Below, one piece after another: positions 14,539 through 23,695 of a stretch of 64,000 nucleotides of DNA (positions within the stretch are counted from its first letter, which is position 1; each line of letters starts with the position of its first letter). Source of the stretch: JAAYXS01 sp964550375 (GTDB lineage: Bacteria > Planctomycetota > Phycisphaerae > UBA1845 > Fen-1342); the NCBI GenBank assembly GCA_964550375.1, contig CAZJYX010000006.1, positions 62,001 to 126,000 on the forward strand. The letters run 5' to 3'. The notes beneath the pieces were generated by a model, which had not been told where the DNA came from, did not search any database, and worked only from the letters and a program-made list of their open reading frames with translations. The position numbers and the translations under genes were made by a program.

Positions 14539-17064
14539 ATGTCAACCCCAGACATGCCGATTTTCGGACGAAGTCGCCAAATGAGCTCCAGGGGTTTTGA
14601 CCAACATGCCTGGCCCGATGAAGACGCCCACCCCGGCCCGGGCCGCTGCCCGCATTGCCATACCACCGGGCGCCTCGCGGCCGTCGCCGCCCGCGCCATG
14701 CGCTGCCACGCCTGCGACTTCGTCTGGCCGTTACCCCGTCAGCCTCGTACCCTGGACACCCTCCCGCCGCTGGACGGCCTCGCCGAAATCGCCCCCGGCT
14801 GCATCCTGCGCGACCGCTACCGCCTGATCGAGCTGATCGGACGCGGCGCGCACGGCCTCACCTACTACGCCGAACACGAGTTCCTGAACCACCCCTGCGT
14901 CGTGAAGATCCTGCCCCAGCGCATTCAGAGCCCCACCGACGCCGCCGCACAGCGCCTACGCAACGAGGCCAGCGCCGGATTCCGCGTCAACGACCCGCAC
15001 GTCGTCCGCGTCCTCGATTGCGACGCCATCGCCGGTATCTGGTACTTCGTCATGGAGTACACCGACGGCGTCGATCTCGGCGAACTGATCAATGCCGGCG
15101 TGCGACTCGGCTGGCAACAGACGCTCAACATCGCCCTCGACGCCGCCACCGGCCTCGCGGCCATCCACCGCGCCGGCCTCATTCATCGCGACATCAAGCC
15201 CGCCAACCTGCTCCTCGGCACCGACGGCCGAGCCCGCCTGACTGACCTCGGGGTCGTCGGCCTGGCCAATCTCGCTCCCGCGACCAGCCAAGGCCTGACG
15301 CCCGGCCCCGTCGGTACCCCGCAATACGCCGCCCCGGAGGCCCTCGAAACCGGCGCCGCCGTCGGCTTCGAAGCCGACCTCTACTCGCTCGGCGCAACCC
15401 TCTTCCACGCCCTGACCGGCCGCGCCCCGCACGCACATGACAGCGTCTTCGAGGTCCTGCTCAGCCCCCATACCCGCCCCGTCACCTGGCCGGCCGACGC
15501 CCCCGCCGACGTGCCGACCTGGTTCATCGATACTGTCTTGCGGCTCCTACGCGGCGAGCCCGCCCAGCGCTTCCGCTCCGCCGACTTGCTCGCCGAACGT
15601 CTCCGCCGACCCCGGGCCGGGCCCGAGGCGCCCATCCAGCACGCCGTTGTGGCCGATGAACGTCACCCTCGCGGCCTGGCCGTCCTGCCGTTCGACAACC
15701 AGACCGGGGCCACGGAAGATGACTGGCTGGGATTCGCACTGGCCGATTCGCTTTCACGCGAGCTGTCGAAAGCCCCGGGAACGTACATAGTCGACCCCGA
15801 CCAGCTCCTGGCTGTCCTGGCACGCCACGCCCCCGAAGCCGGTCCCGCCGATGTCGCCGAGCTGCGCGCCGCCGGCGCACTGGTCGGCGCTGCTACCGTC
15901 GTCGCCGGTACGTTCCGGCGAGCTGGCGACGAGATCCGCATTTGGGCCCACGTGTGTCGGCACGACAGCGAGCACGTCCAACAGGTTGAGCCGCTGCACG
16001 GCCCCCTGTCAAAGCTCGTCAATCTGCAGGCCGCGCTATTTTTGCGCGTCGCGGGTGCGGCAGAACTCGCCACACCCCGCGCCACAACCGCCGAGCCCGC
16101 CCTGGAGGCCATCCCGCTGGAAGCACACGAGCGCTTTGCTCGCGGCAAGCAGGCCTATCTGCAGGGCAAGTACGAGATTGCCATTCGGCTAGCGCGTGAG
16201 GCCGTCGAGCAGGATCCCAACCTGATCGAGGCCCTTGAATATATGAGCATCTGCTTTGCCCGACTTGGCCGCTACGCCGAGGCCACGGCCTTGCACGAGC
16301 GTATCGTCGCGGTAGCGGAGGAGCGCGGTGACGACCAGTTGCTCCTGGCCGCCGAGGCCAACTTGGGGGTGCTTCATTATCTCAAGGGTGAGCACGAGGT
16401 CGCCTGTAGCCACTACGCCCTCGCCGCCGAAATCGCCGAGCGGAACGGCCTCGACAAAGAGTTGGCGCAAATAGAGAACAATAAAGGGTTTGCGCTGTTT
16501 CGCCTCGGCCGGCCCGAAGCCGCCGAACGGGCTTTCAAGCGGGCGATCGCCGTCTCGGAGCGTTTCGGCGCCCTGGCCGCATTGATCGGCCCACACAACG
16601 GCTTGGGCAACCTCCTTCTACAACAGAAACGCTACGACGAAGCCCGTGAGCACTACCGCTGGGCTCTCGGTTACGCCCAGGAGATCAGCGACCGCACCAA
16701 TACCGGCGTCTGCCACATGCACATGGGCCGCTGTGCCTCCCTCCAGGGACTATTCACCGAGGCCAAGAACGAGTTCACACTCGCCCTGAACACCCTCGAG
16801 GACACCTCTTTCTGGAATGTCCGGGCACGTACCTACGAGTACATCGCCGAGATGAATCTACGGCTGGGGAACTATGCCGAGGCAATTCGATGTGCCGACG
16901 AGAAGATTGAGTTGGCGCGGCGGCACGAGAACCGCACAATGGAGGCTGTCGGCTGGCGGCTGAAGGGGGAGGCGCTCCGGCGATTGGGTCGCACCGCCGA
17001 AGCCGACGACTGCTTGGCGCGAGGGGAGGAAGCGGGAACGGAAGGCGCGGGCGCGCCGGGATGA
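14539..17064 (+). CDS. Ser/Thr protein kinase with zinc ribbon, TolB/FlgO-like and TPR regions
   Basis: The 841-residue protein starts with a small zinc ribbon (C37/C40 and C56/C59, 'CPHC' and 'CHAC'). A Hanks-type kinase domain spans about 90-360: glycine loop 'IGRGAHGLTYY', catalytic 'HRDIKPANLLL' (D218), and metal-binding aspartate in 'TDLGVVG' (DLG instead of DFG). A domain beginning 'AVLPFDNQTGATEDDWLGFA' resembles the TolB/FlgO N-terminal fold. A TPR array closes the protein. There is no transmembrane helix, so it is probably cytosolic. In-frame ATGs at 14,554 and 14,581 are alternative starts. A hybrid histidine kinase follows 46 bp downstream, suggesting crosstalk between the two phosphorylation systems. 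Confidence 0.88.
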   Translation: MSTPDMPIFGRSRQMSSRGFDQHAWPDEDAHPGPGRCPHCHTTGRLAAVAARAMRCHACDFVWPLPRQPRTLDTLPPLDGLAEIAPGCILRDRYRLIELIGRGAHGLTYYAEHEFLNHPCVVKILPQRIQSPTDAAAQRLRNEASAGFRVNDPHVVRVLDCDAIAGIWYFVMEYTDGVDLGELINAGVRLGWQQTLNIALDAATGLAAIHRAGLIHRDIKPANLLLGTDGRARLTDLGVVGLANLAPATSQGLTPGPVGTPQYAAPEALETGAAVGFEADLYSLGATLFHALTGRAPHAHDSVFEVLLSPHTRPVTWPADAPADVPTWFIDTVLRLLRGEPAQRFRSADLLAERLRRPRAGPEAPIQHAVVADERHPRGLAVLPFDNQTGATEDDWLGFALADSLSRELSKAPGTYIVDPDQLLAVLARHAPEAGPADVAELRAAGALVGAATVVAGTFRRAGDEIRIWAHVCRHDSEHVQQVEPLHGPLSKLVNLQAALFLRVAGAAELATPRATTAEPALEAIPLEAHERFARGKQAYLQGKYEIAIRLAREAVEQDPNLIEALEYMSICFARLGRYAEATALHERIVAVAEERGDDQLLLAAEANLGVLHYLKGEHEVACSHYALAAEIAERNGLDKELAQIENNKGFALFRLGRPEAAERAFKRAIAVSERFGALAALIGPHNGLGNLLLQQKRYDEAREHYRWALGYAQEISDRTNTGVCHMHMGRCASLQGLFTEAKNEFTLALNTLEDTSFWNVRARTYEYIAEMNLRLGNYAEAIRCADEKIELARRHENRTMEAVGWRLKGEALRRLGRTAEADDCLARGEEAGTEGAGAPG

Positions 17065-17110
17065 GGCCGTCGGCAGACGGTTGTGACACGGCAGTTTTCA
17101 CGGAGTTCCG

Positions 17111-19477
17111 ATGCAGTCGACCGTCACGGTGGTCCTGCTGCTTGCGGTGCTGGCCGCAGTCCTGCTCGCATTGCGCGAGTTGCGGGCGCTGCGGCGGAAA
17201 AGCGCCTCGGCCGGGCACGACCGTCGCCGCGTCGCCGAGCTTGAGGAACTGTTCGCGATCATCCCCGATCCGCTCATCGTGCTGGATTACGAGGCTAACT
17301 GCCTGGACGAGTATCCGGCCACGAACAAAACCCGGGCGCACGGAATCCTGGGGTCCGTATCGGAAACGGAGCGTACCGCCCTGCGCGAACAGCTACGCGC
17401 CGCGATCGACAGTCAGCGCCGCCAGTTCCACCGCTTTCAACTCGACGGCCGCACGATCATGGCCGAGATCCTGCCACTGCGACCCGTGCCTGAGCGGCCG
17501 GCTGCCGCCGCCGTCTGCCTGCGCGACATCACCGAGCAGCAGGAGTCGGCCGCCCGCCTGGACCGCCTGGCGGCGCGGAACCGCGCGATTCTGCGCAGCG
17601 CCATGGACGGGTTCTTCGTCGTCGATCAGAACCAGCGCTTCCTGGAGGTCAATGACGCATTCTGCCGCATGACCGGCTACCGCGCCGCCGAACTGCTCGG
17701 CATGCGCATCACCGACCTCGAAATCAAGGAGCCGCTGCAGGACCGCACCACCATCAGCCCGCTGCGCACCGGGCTTCACCAGTTTGCGACCGCGCATCGC
17801 CACCGCGACGGCCACATCATCCGCTTGGAAACCAGCGTCATTGTCCTGCGCGATGAGGATCGCAAGATCCTGGTCGGCTTCGCCCGTGACGTAACCGAGC
17901 GGCTGCGCGCCGAGGAGGCCCTCGAACGCCTCAGCCACCAGAACAAGCTCATCCTCGACTCCGCGGCCGAGGGTATCTACGGCGTCGATACCGCCGGCCG
18001 CTGCACGTTCGCGAACCCGGCGGCCGCCCGCATGCTCGGCTGGGAGGTGAGCGACCTGATCGGCCGCAGCGCTCACGAACTCGTCCGCCACGGACGCCTC
18101 ACCAGCGAAGTCAACCCCGACGACAACTGCACTATCTGCTCCGCGGTCCGCAACGGCGCCGTCCAGCACGGCAGCAACGACGTCTTTCTTCGCAAGGATG
18201 GCTCAACGTTCCCGATCGACTTCGTCAGCGCCCCAATCCGAGAACAGGGCCGTCTGACCGGTGCCGTGGTCGTCTTCCGCGACATCAGCGAGCGCCAACG
18301 CGCCGAGGAGGAGCGCCGCCAGTTGGAAGTGCGCATGCAGCAGTCCCAGAAGCTGGACAGCCTCGGCATGTTGGCCGGCGGCCTGGCCCACGACTTCAAC
18401 AACCTCCTGCTGAGCGTCTTGTGCAACGCCTCCGTGGCCATGGAACGTACGTCGGCCAACTCCGACCTGCGCGGCCACCTGGAGAAAATCATCAAGTCCG
18501 GCCAGCGCGCCTCCGAGCTCACTCGCCAGATGCTGGCCTACTCCGGACAGGCCGCCTACGACGTCCATCCCCTGGCACTCAGCGAGCTGGTCGAGGAAAT
18601 CGCCGACCTAATGCGGGCCGCCCTCCCCAAGACCGTCAACGTGCAGCTCAAGCTGGCCAACGATCTACCCATGATCCAGGCCGACGGCGCGCAACTCCAG
18701 CAGGTCATCATGAACCTGCTGCTCAACGCCGCCGAGGCCATCGGGCACCAGCCCGGCACCGTCGTGGCGCGGACCGAGCTGCGCACCCGACTTGCCAGCG
18801 AGCCGGATGCCGCCTTCATCGGCCATCCGCTCACGCCCGGCCAGTACGTCTGCCTCGAAGTCGCTGACACCGGCTGCGGCATGAGCCCGGACACTCTGGC
18901 ACGCATCTTCGACCCCTTCTTCAGCACCAAGGCCAAGGGCCGCGGCCTGGGTCTGTCCGCCCTGCTCGGCATCGTCCGGTCGCATCACGGCGCCGTCCGC
19001 GTCACCAGCACCGTCGGACGCGGCACCACCTTCACCATCCTGTTCCCCCCGGCGGTCGGCACCATCCGCCGCCCCGTCCCACGCCTGCAGTGCACCACGC
19101 TGCCCGTAAGCTCTACGGTCCTGGTCGTCGACGACGAAGAGGACATTCGCGAAGTTGTCCAAACCATCCTCGAATCACGCGGCGCACGCGTCCTGACCGC
19201 CCCCGACGGCGTCAGCGGCATCGAGCTCTTTCGCCGCCATGCCGACGAGATCAACGTCGTATTGCTTGACATGACCATGCCGGGCATGGGCGGCGAAACC
19301 GTGCTCCAGCGAATCCTCGACATCCGGCCCGACGCCCGCGTCATCCTCTCCAGCGGATACAGCGAGCAGGAAGCCCTTGCCCACCTTGACGGTCATCGCA
19401 TGGCCGGTTTCGTCCCCAAACCCTACACCGCCCAGGCCCTGATCGACTCGATCGGCTCCGCCCTGACAATGGCGTAA
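17111..19477 (+). CDS. PAS-domain hybrid sensor histidine kinase with C-terminal receiver
   Basis: The 788-residue protein has an N-terminal TM helix ('VVLLLAVLAAVLLALREL'). PAS-type domains follow ('MDGFFVVDQNQRFLEVND', 'AAEGIYGVDTAGRCTFANPA'). The kinase core has H-box 'GGLAHDFNNLLLSVL' and ATP-binding boxes 'DTGCGMSPD' and 'KGRGLGLSALLGI'. A C-terminal receiver has 'LVVDDEEDIREV', phospho-acceptor in 'VVLLDMTMPGMGG', and lysine in 'FVPKPY'. The H-box type (AHDFNN) is common in large cytoplasmic-sensing hybrids. Phosphate would flow internally and then to an unlinked phosphotransfer partner. It follows the Ser/Thr kinase by 46 bp. Confidence 0.92.
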   Translation: MQSTVTVVLLLAVLAAVLLALRELRALRRKSASAGHDRRRVAELEELFAIIPDPLIVLDYEANCLDEYPATNKTRAHGILGSVSETERTALREQLRAAIDSQRRQFHRFQLDGRTIMAEILPLRPVPERPAAAAVCLRDITEQQESAARLDRLAARNRAILRSAMDGFFVVDQNQRFLEVNDAFCRMTGYRAAELLGMRITDLEIKEPLQDRTTISPLRTGLHQFATAHRHRDGHIIRLETSVIVLRDEDRKILVGFARDVTERLRAEEALERLSHQNKLILDSAAEGIYGVDTAGRCTFANPAAARMLGWEVSDLIGRSAHELVRHGRLTSEVNPDDNCTICSAVRNGAVQHGSNDVFLRKDGSTFPIDFVSAPIREQGRLTGAVVVFRDISERQRAEEERRQLEVRMQQSQKLDSLGMLAGGLAHDFNNLLLSVLCNASVAMERTSANSDLRGHLEKIIKSGQRASELTRQMLAYSGQAAYDVHPLALSELVEEIADLMRAALPKTVNVQLKLANDLPMIQADGAQLQQVIMNLLLNAAEAIGHQPGTVVARTELRTRLASEPDAAFIGHPLTPGQYVCLEVADTGCGMSPDTLARIFDPFFSTKAKGRGLGLSALLGIVRSHHGAVRVTSTVGRGTTFTILFPPAVGTIRRPVPRLQCTTLPVSSTVLVVDDEEDIREVVQTILESRGARVLTAPDGVSGIELFRRHADEINVVLLDMTMPGMGGETVLQRILDIRPDARVILSSGYSEQEALAHLDGHRMAGFVPKPYTAQALIDSIGSALTMA

Positions 19478-19512
19478 GCCGTTCGCCCCGCGGCCCCCGC
19501 GCCGTGCCAGGT

Positions 19513-19542
19513 TTGCCGCCCTCGCCCACCATCGCCTATAGT
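19513..19542 (+). promoter_or_regulatory. Sigma-70-type promoter for the TolC-like gene
   Basis: TTGCCG at 19,513-19,518 and TATAGT at 19,537-19,542 are 18 nt apart. The predicted start is about 90 nt before the chosen ATG. Sequence-only call. Confidence 0.45.
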
Positions 19543-19639
19543 AACGCGCCGCGCTGGACCGATCGCCCGAGCGGCCTCGGCGATCTTCCGCGCCAGCCAC
19601 GGCGCCGGCCGATTGCTCAACATGGAACCTTGTTGTGCC

Positions 19640-21481
19640 ATGACACACCACGCACGCTCGCCACAACTCGCCCGGCCGACCTCTGACCCCCGAATCCGGC
19701 GCCGCCCCGCCGGCTTGCTCTGCTTCATCTTGCTCGCCGGCCTTGCTGCGACCCTGGCCACGGGTTGCCAGCATCTGGCCGACCGCACTGACCGCCGGGT
19801 GTCAGCCATCATCGCCGAACGGCAGCAGGCCGCGCTGGGTGCCAGCCCCCCCGTTACCATGTCGGCCGCCGATGTCGACGCGGCCACCCCGTCGCGGACT
19901 GCGTACGTGCCGGTGCCCCGGCCGGTCTCGACCACGTTGCCCGCTGATTTCGTCCCCGAGTCCGAGGAGCCACCCGCCGCACCACTGGTCACCACCCCGT
20001 CGTTGTCGAGCAAGCCCGCCGCACCGCCCGAGGCGGCACCCGACGACCAATCTGACCTGTTCACCCTCACAGACGCACTGGCCTATGCCCAGGCCAACCA
20101 ACGCGCCTATCAGACCGCCAAGGAAGAGCTGTACTTGCGGGCCCTGGCCCTGACGCTTGAGCGGCATCTCTGGACGCCCGTATTTGCTTCGCGCCTCCGT
20201 ACCGTCTACGGCAACTTCGGCCAGATACGCGACTTCGACCAGGCCATGCGCTTCGTGGCGGAGCTGTCGGCCTCGCAGCGCCTGCCCTATGGCGGCGAGT
20301 TCACCGCCAAGGCCATCAGCACCCTCATCCGCGACGTCGGCCGCTCCATCACCGCCTCCGAGGGCAGCACGGTCGAGTTGGGCGTCCGCGTGCCTTTCCT
20401 GCGCGGCGCCGGCCACGTCGCCCAGGAAGACCTGATCCGCCTCGAACGCGAACTGACCTACCAGGTGCGCAGCTTCGAGCGCTTTCGCCGCCGCCAGCTC
20501 GTGGACGTCGCCAGCGCCTACTTCGACCTGCTGCGTGCCAAGCAAAGCGTGCTGGACAGCCAGGTAAGTCTGGAGCGGCGCGAGGTAACCCTCGAGCGCG
20601 CTCGGGCCTTCGAACAGGCCGGCCTGCGCAGCCCGCTCGACACGCAGCGCGCCGAATTCGAATACCTCAGCGCGGACAACCGCCTGGAGCGCGCCCGGGA
20701 AGACTTCCGCGCTGCCGCCGACCGCTTCAAGCTGGCCATCGGTATGCCGGTCGAAGAGCCGCTTAACGAGGAGCGCCTCGAGGACATCGAGTCCATCGAA
20801 GCCCAGGTTACCGCCGGCCACTACCCACTGCTGTTGCGTCCACCGGCCGCCGGCGACGAGTCCCGCGCCCTCGCCTTCGCCACGCAGCACCGACTCGACC
20901 TGCTGACCGGCAACGACCGCATCGACGACGCCCGGCGCGGCGTCGCCATCGCCCAGAACACCCTGTTGCCTAACCTGGACCTGGAATCGACCGTCTCGTG
21001 GGAGACCGACCCCGGCCACAACCGCCTGGCCGACTTCTCGTTTGATCGCACCACCTGGCGCAGCGAACTGCTGCTCGACTTGCCGCTGGAGCGCATGGCC
21101 GAGCGCAATCGCTATCGCGCTTCACTGGTCGACGTCCGCCGCGCCCAACGCAACTACCAGGACACCGTCGAGCGCATCCGGGTCGACGTGCGCAGCGCCG
21201 TCAACCAGATCCGCCTGGAGGATCGCTCCCTCCAGATCCAGCAGGAAAACCTCGCGGTCGCCAATCGCCGCCTGGAGTTCGCCCAGCATCAGTACGACGA
21301 TGGGAAGCTCGACGTGCGGGAGTTGCTCGATGCCGAGGATGCCTGGACTAGTGCGCGCAACGGACTCAACCTCGCCAAGACCTCTCGCTGGCAGGCCCTC
21401 CTGAACTTCCGCCTCGCCACCGAAACCTTGCGCATCGACGAGAACGGCATGCAGTACGCGCCGGCGGACATTTCACCCTGA
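19640..21481 (+). CDS. TolC-family outer-membrane efflux lipoprotein
   Basis: With the chosen start the protein has 613 residues. A signal peptide ends in a lipobox 'LATGC' (C43). After a Pro-rich linker, the two halves show the repeated long-helix architecture of outer-membrane efflux proteins ('YQVRSFERFRRRQLVDVASA', 'YQDTVERIRVDVRSAVNQI'). Family members form trimeric channels linking inner-membrane exporters to the outside. No adaptor or pump gene is adjacent. Starts at 19,613 (TTG), 19,622 (ATG) and 19,640 (ATG) are in frame; none has a strong ribosome site, and 19,640 gives the most ordinary leader. Confidence 0.85.
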   Translation: MTHHARSPQLARPTSDPRIRRRPAGLLCFILLAGLAATLATGCQHLADRTDRRVSAIIAERQQAALGASPPVTMSAADVDAATPSRTAYVPVPRPVSTTLPADFVPESEEPPAAPLVTTPSLSSKPAAPPEAAPDDQSDLFTLTDALAYAQANQRAYQTAKEELYLRALALTLERHLWTPVFASRLRTVYGNFGQIRDFDQAMRFVAELSASQRLPYGGEFTAKAISTLIRDVGRSITASEGSTVELGVRVPFLRGAGHVAQEDLIRLERELTYQVRSFERFRRRQLVDVASAYFDLLRAKQSVLDSQVSLERREVTLERARAFEQAGLRSPLDTQRAEFEYLSADNRLERAREDFRAAADRFKLAIGMPVEEPLNEERLEDIESIEAQVTAGHYPLLLRPPAAGDESRALAFATQHRLDLLTGNDRIDDARRGVAIAQNTLLPNLDLESTVSWETDPGHNRLADFSFDRTTWRSELLLDLPLERMAERNRYRASLVDVRRAQRNYQDTVERIRVDVRSAVNQIRLEDRSLQIQQENLAVANRRLEFAQHQYDDGKLDVRELLDAEDAWTSARNGLNLAKTSRWQALLNFRLATETLRIDENGMQYAPADISP

Positions 21482-21510
21482 CCCAGGCCGCCGCCCCCCA
21501 AAGACAAACA

Positions 21511-22512
21511 CTACGGCATTCCGGCCGCTTCCTCGCTGAACTGATCGAGCAGGGCTTCGTACTCGCGCTTCAGCCCCCGGTCCAACACGTTGATCTTCGC
21601 CTTCTGGAAAAGCTCCGATATCAGCGTGTTCATGTTCTGCTGCAACACGCGCTCACGCAGCCGCGCCTCGACCTCGCCGCGCACATCTTCAAACCGCACG
21701 CCCTCCGGCGCGATCCGCCGCTCCAGCTTGAGTATGTGAATCATCCGGTCGGTCAGCGTCGGCGCCGACACCTGCCCCGGCGCCAGGCCGAACGCCACCT
21801 CGCGCAGCGCCGCGGGCACCTCCTGGTCCGGCGCATTGAACGCGAACGGCGTCATCAACCCGCCCCGCTCGGCCGTCTCGCGATTAACGCTCAATCGCCG
21901 CGCCACGTCGGCAAAATCCACGTTGCGCCCCAACTCGTCCAGCGCCTCGTGCAACGCCCGCGTGTCGCTGGCCGGAAGCTGAATGTGCCGCACCTCCACC
22001 TTCTCGCCGTAGCGCCGCGCGAATTCCTCCCGCAACGTCGCCTCCGTCACGCGGAATTCCTGCTCCGCTGCCTTCCGCAGATGCGCGTTCCGCTCCATCG
22101 CCAGCATGAACTCCGGCATCGTCAGGCAGCGCTGCTGCAGGATCGTGTGCATAGCGCGCTCCTTGGCCTCGCGCGTCAGCGGCACGTTATCCGCATCGCT
22201 GTCCGGCACAATCTCATCCAGCGCCCGGCGATACTGCGCCTCGATGTCCGCCTCGGTCACCTGCAACCCCCGCCGCCGCGTCTCCTGCTTCGCCAGTTCC
22301 ACCGCAATGACCTGCTGCATGATCTCCAGGCCGCGCGTCTCCATCAGCAGGTCCACGACCTTGCGGCGCGCGATCGGCTGACCGTTGACAATCACAATGG
22401 CATCGCCATCCTGCGCCGCCGCCCGCGCCGGCAACAGCCCGACCGCCCCCGGCACCAGAACCAGCACGGCCGCCCAGATCGACCGGCGCCTGATCGCAAG
22501 CAATGCTGACAT
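21511..22512 (-). CDS. SurA-like periplasmic peptidyl-prolyl isomerase (parvulin)
   Basis: The 333-residue protein has an N-terminal signal peptide ('AVLVLVPGAVGLLPARAAAQ'). A SurA-type N-terminal helical region ('VIVNGQPIARRKVVDLLM') follows, then one parvulin rotamase domain at about 190-285 ('VEVRHIQLPASD', 'SVNRETAERGGLMTPF', 'LTDRMIHILKLERR'). Such proteins chaperone outer-membrane proteins. ATG 22,512 is supported by GGAGG upstream; the frame stays open another 56 codons without support. It is the last gene of the pabB-pabC-nif3 run, 49 bp after nif3. The convergent TolC-like neighbour ends 29 bp away. Confidence 0.9.
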   Translation of the reverse strand: MSALLAIRRRSIWAAVLVLVPGAVGLLPARAAAQDGDAIVIVNGQPIARRKVVDLLMETRGLEIMQQVIAVELAKQETRRRGLQVTEADIEAQYRRALDEIVPDSDADNVPLTREAKERAMHTILQQRCLTMPEFMLAMERNAHLRKAAEQEFRVTEATLREEFARRYGEKVEVRHIQLPASDTRALHEALDELGRNVDFADVARRLSVNRETAERGGLMTPFAFNAPDQEVPAALREVAFGLAPGQVSAPTLTDRMIHILKLERRIAPEGVRFEDVRGEVEARLRERVLQQNMNTLISELFQKAKINVLDRGLKREYEALLDQFSEEAAGMP

Positions 22513-22561
22513 CGGAATCCTCCATCCGGCCGCGCCGCGCGGCCCGACCCGAACGACAAAT

Positions 22562-23695
22562 CTATCGCCGCACCCGCGCAAACGGCGCCCGGTCCGCCCG
22601 GGCCAACTCAAAACGCGCACCGGCCACCAGCCCGGCCAGCCGGCGCCGCAGAACATCCAGCACCGGCCGCTCACTCGCATAGTGCCCCAGGTGCACCGCC
22701 GTCACACCGCGCCGCAGCAGCTCCAGGGCGTCATGGTGCTTGAATTCGCCCGTCAGCACCAGCGACTCCGGCTCACGAAAAGCCCGCACGCCAAACGCGC
22801 CCGCGGCTGCCGTCACCGACCGGAACCGCCGCCGCAAATCACCAACAACCAGCGCATTCGACAAGTCCACATGCGACGCCAGGGCCGCGAGCAGGGCATC
22901 ACCACGCTGCGGACGCGCCAACTTGCCCACGCGCCCCATCCCGACCGCCCCACGTCCCGGCAACTCATCAACCGGATACAGGTCGAACGCCGGCTCCTCG
23001 TACGTGTGCGCGGCATACAACTTCCGCACCACGGCACCCAGCCGCCCTGCCGGCACGACCATCTCCAGCCGAATCTCGTCCACGCGTTCCAGCTCTAGCG
23101 GCCGTCCGATCGTCGGCGACGTCGTCGCATCCCCGCGAAACGTCCCCTGTCCCGCCAACTCGAAGCTGCATTCACTATAGTGCCCGATCACCCCCGCCCC
23201 CTCCGCCGTCAGCGCCCGCCGCAGTCCGGCCACCTCCGCCGGCGGTACGAACACCACCAGCTTGTAAGTCTTCCCGCGCTCCACCTGCGGCTCCAGCGGT
23301 CGCCGCGCGCCCACCGGCAGGAAATCCAGCAGCACATCATTCGTCCCGCCCGGCGCGGCATCCAACGCCGTATGCACCGCCAGCAGCGCTACCCGCGCCG
23401 CCAGCGAATCCGGCAACAGCTCCGTCGGCCCGTCCGCCTCCGGCGTCAACGCCCGAATGCCCTTGAAGATCGGCGGATGATACAAGACCAGAGCGCCGGC
23501 CTGCTTCCGCAGCGCCTCACGAGCCACCGCATCAGTCAGATCGATCGCCAGCAGCGCCCGCCGCACCGGCCACTCCGGCCGCCCGGCCAACAGCCCGACG
23601 TTGTCCCACTCCGCGGCGTACTGAAACGGCGCGATCACATTCAGCGCCGCCCGCAAGTCGTCCACCGTCGCCCCCACCGCCGGCCGCCTAGTCAT
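22562..23695 (-). CDS. NIF3-family dinuclear metal protein
   Basis: The 377-residue protein matches the NIF3 / 'GTP cyclohydrolase 1 type 2 homolog' family: 'AAEWDNVGLLAGRPE' at the start, the metal-binding 'LVLYHPPIF', 'VHTALDAAPGGTNDVLLD', and the C-terminal 'HYASERPVL'. An inserted PII-like middle domain ('YKLVVFVPPAEVAGLRRAL') is typical of longer members. Members bind two metal ions and form toroidal hexamers. Their biochemical role is unsettled. ATG 23,695 overlaps the pabC stop in the 8-bp arrangement ATGACTAG. The pairing with folate genes fits a pterin or one-carbon link, by inference. Confidence 0.92.
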   Translation of the reverse strand: MTRRPAVGATVDDLRAALNVIAPFQYAAEWDNVGLLAGRPEWPVRRALLAIDLTDAVAREALRKQAGALVLYHPPIFKGIRALTPEADGPTELLPDSLAARVALLAVHTALDAAPGGTNDVLLDFLPVGARRPLEPQVERGKTYKLVVFVPPAEVAGLRRALTAEGAGVIGHYSECSFELAGQGTFRGDATTSPTIGRPLELERVDEIRLEMVVPAGRLGAVVRKLYAAHTYEEPAFDLYPVDELPGRGAVGMGRVGKLARPQRGDALLAALASHVDLSNALVVGDLRRRFRSVTAAAGAFGVRAFREPESLVLTGEFKHHDALELLRRGVTAVHLGHYASERPVLDVLRRRLAGLVAGARFELARADRAPFARVRR

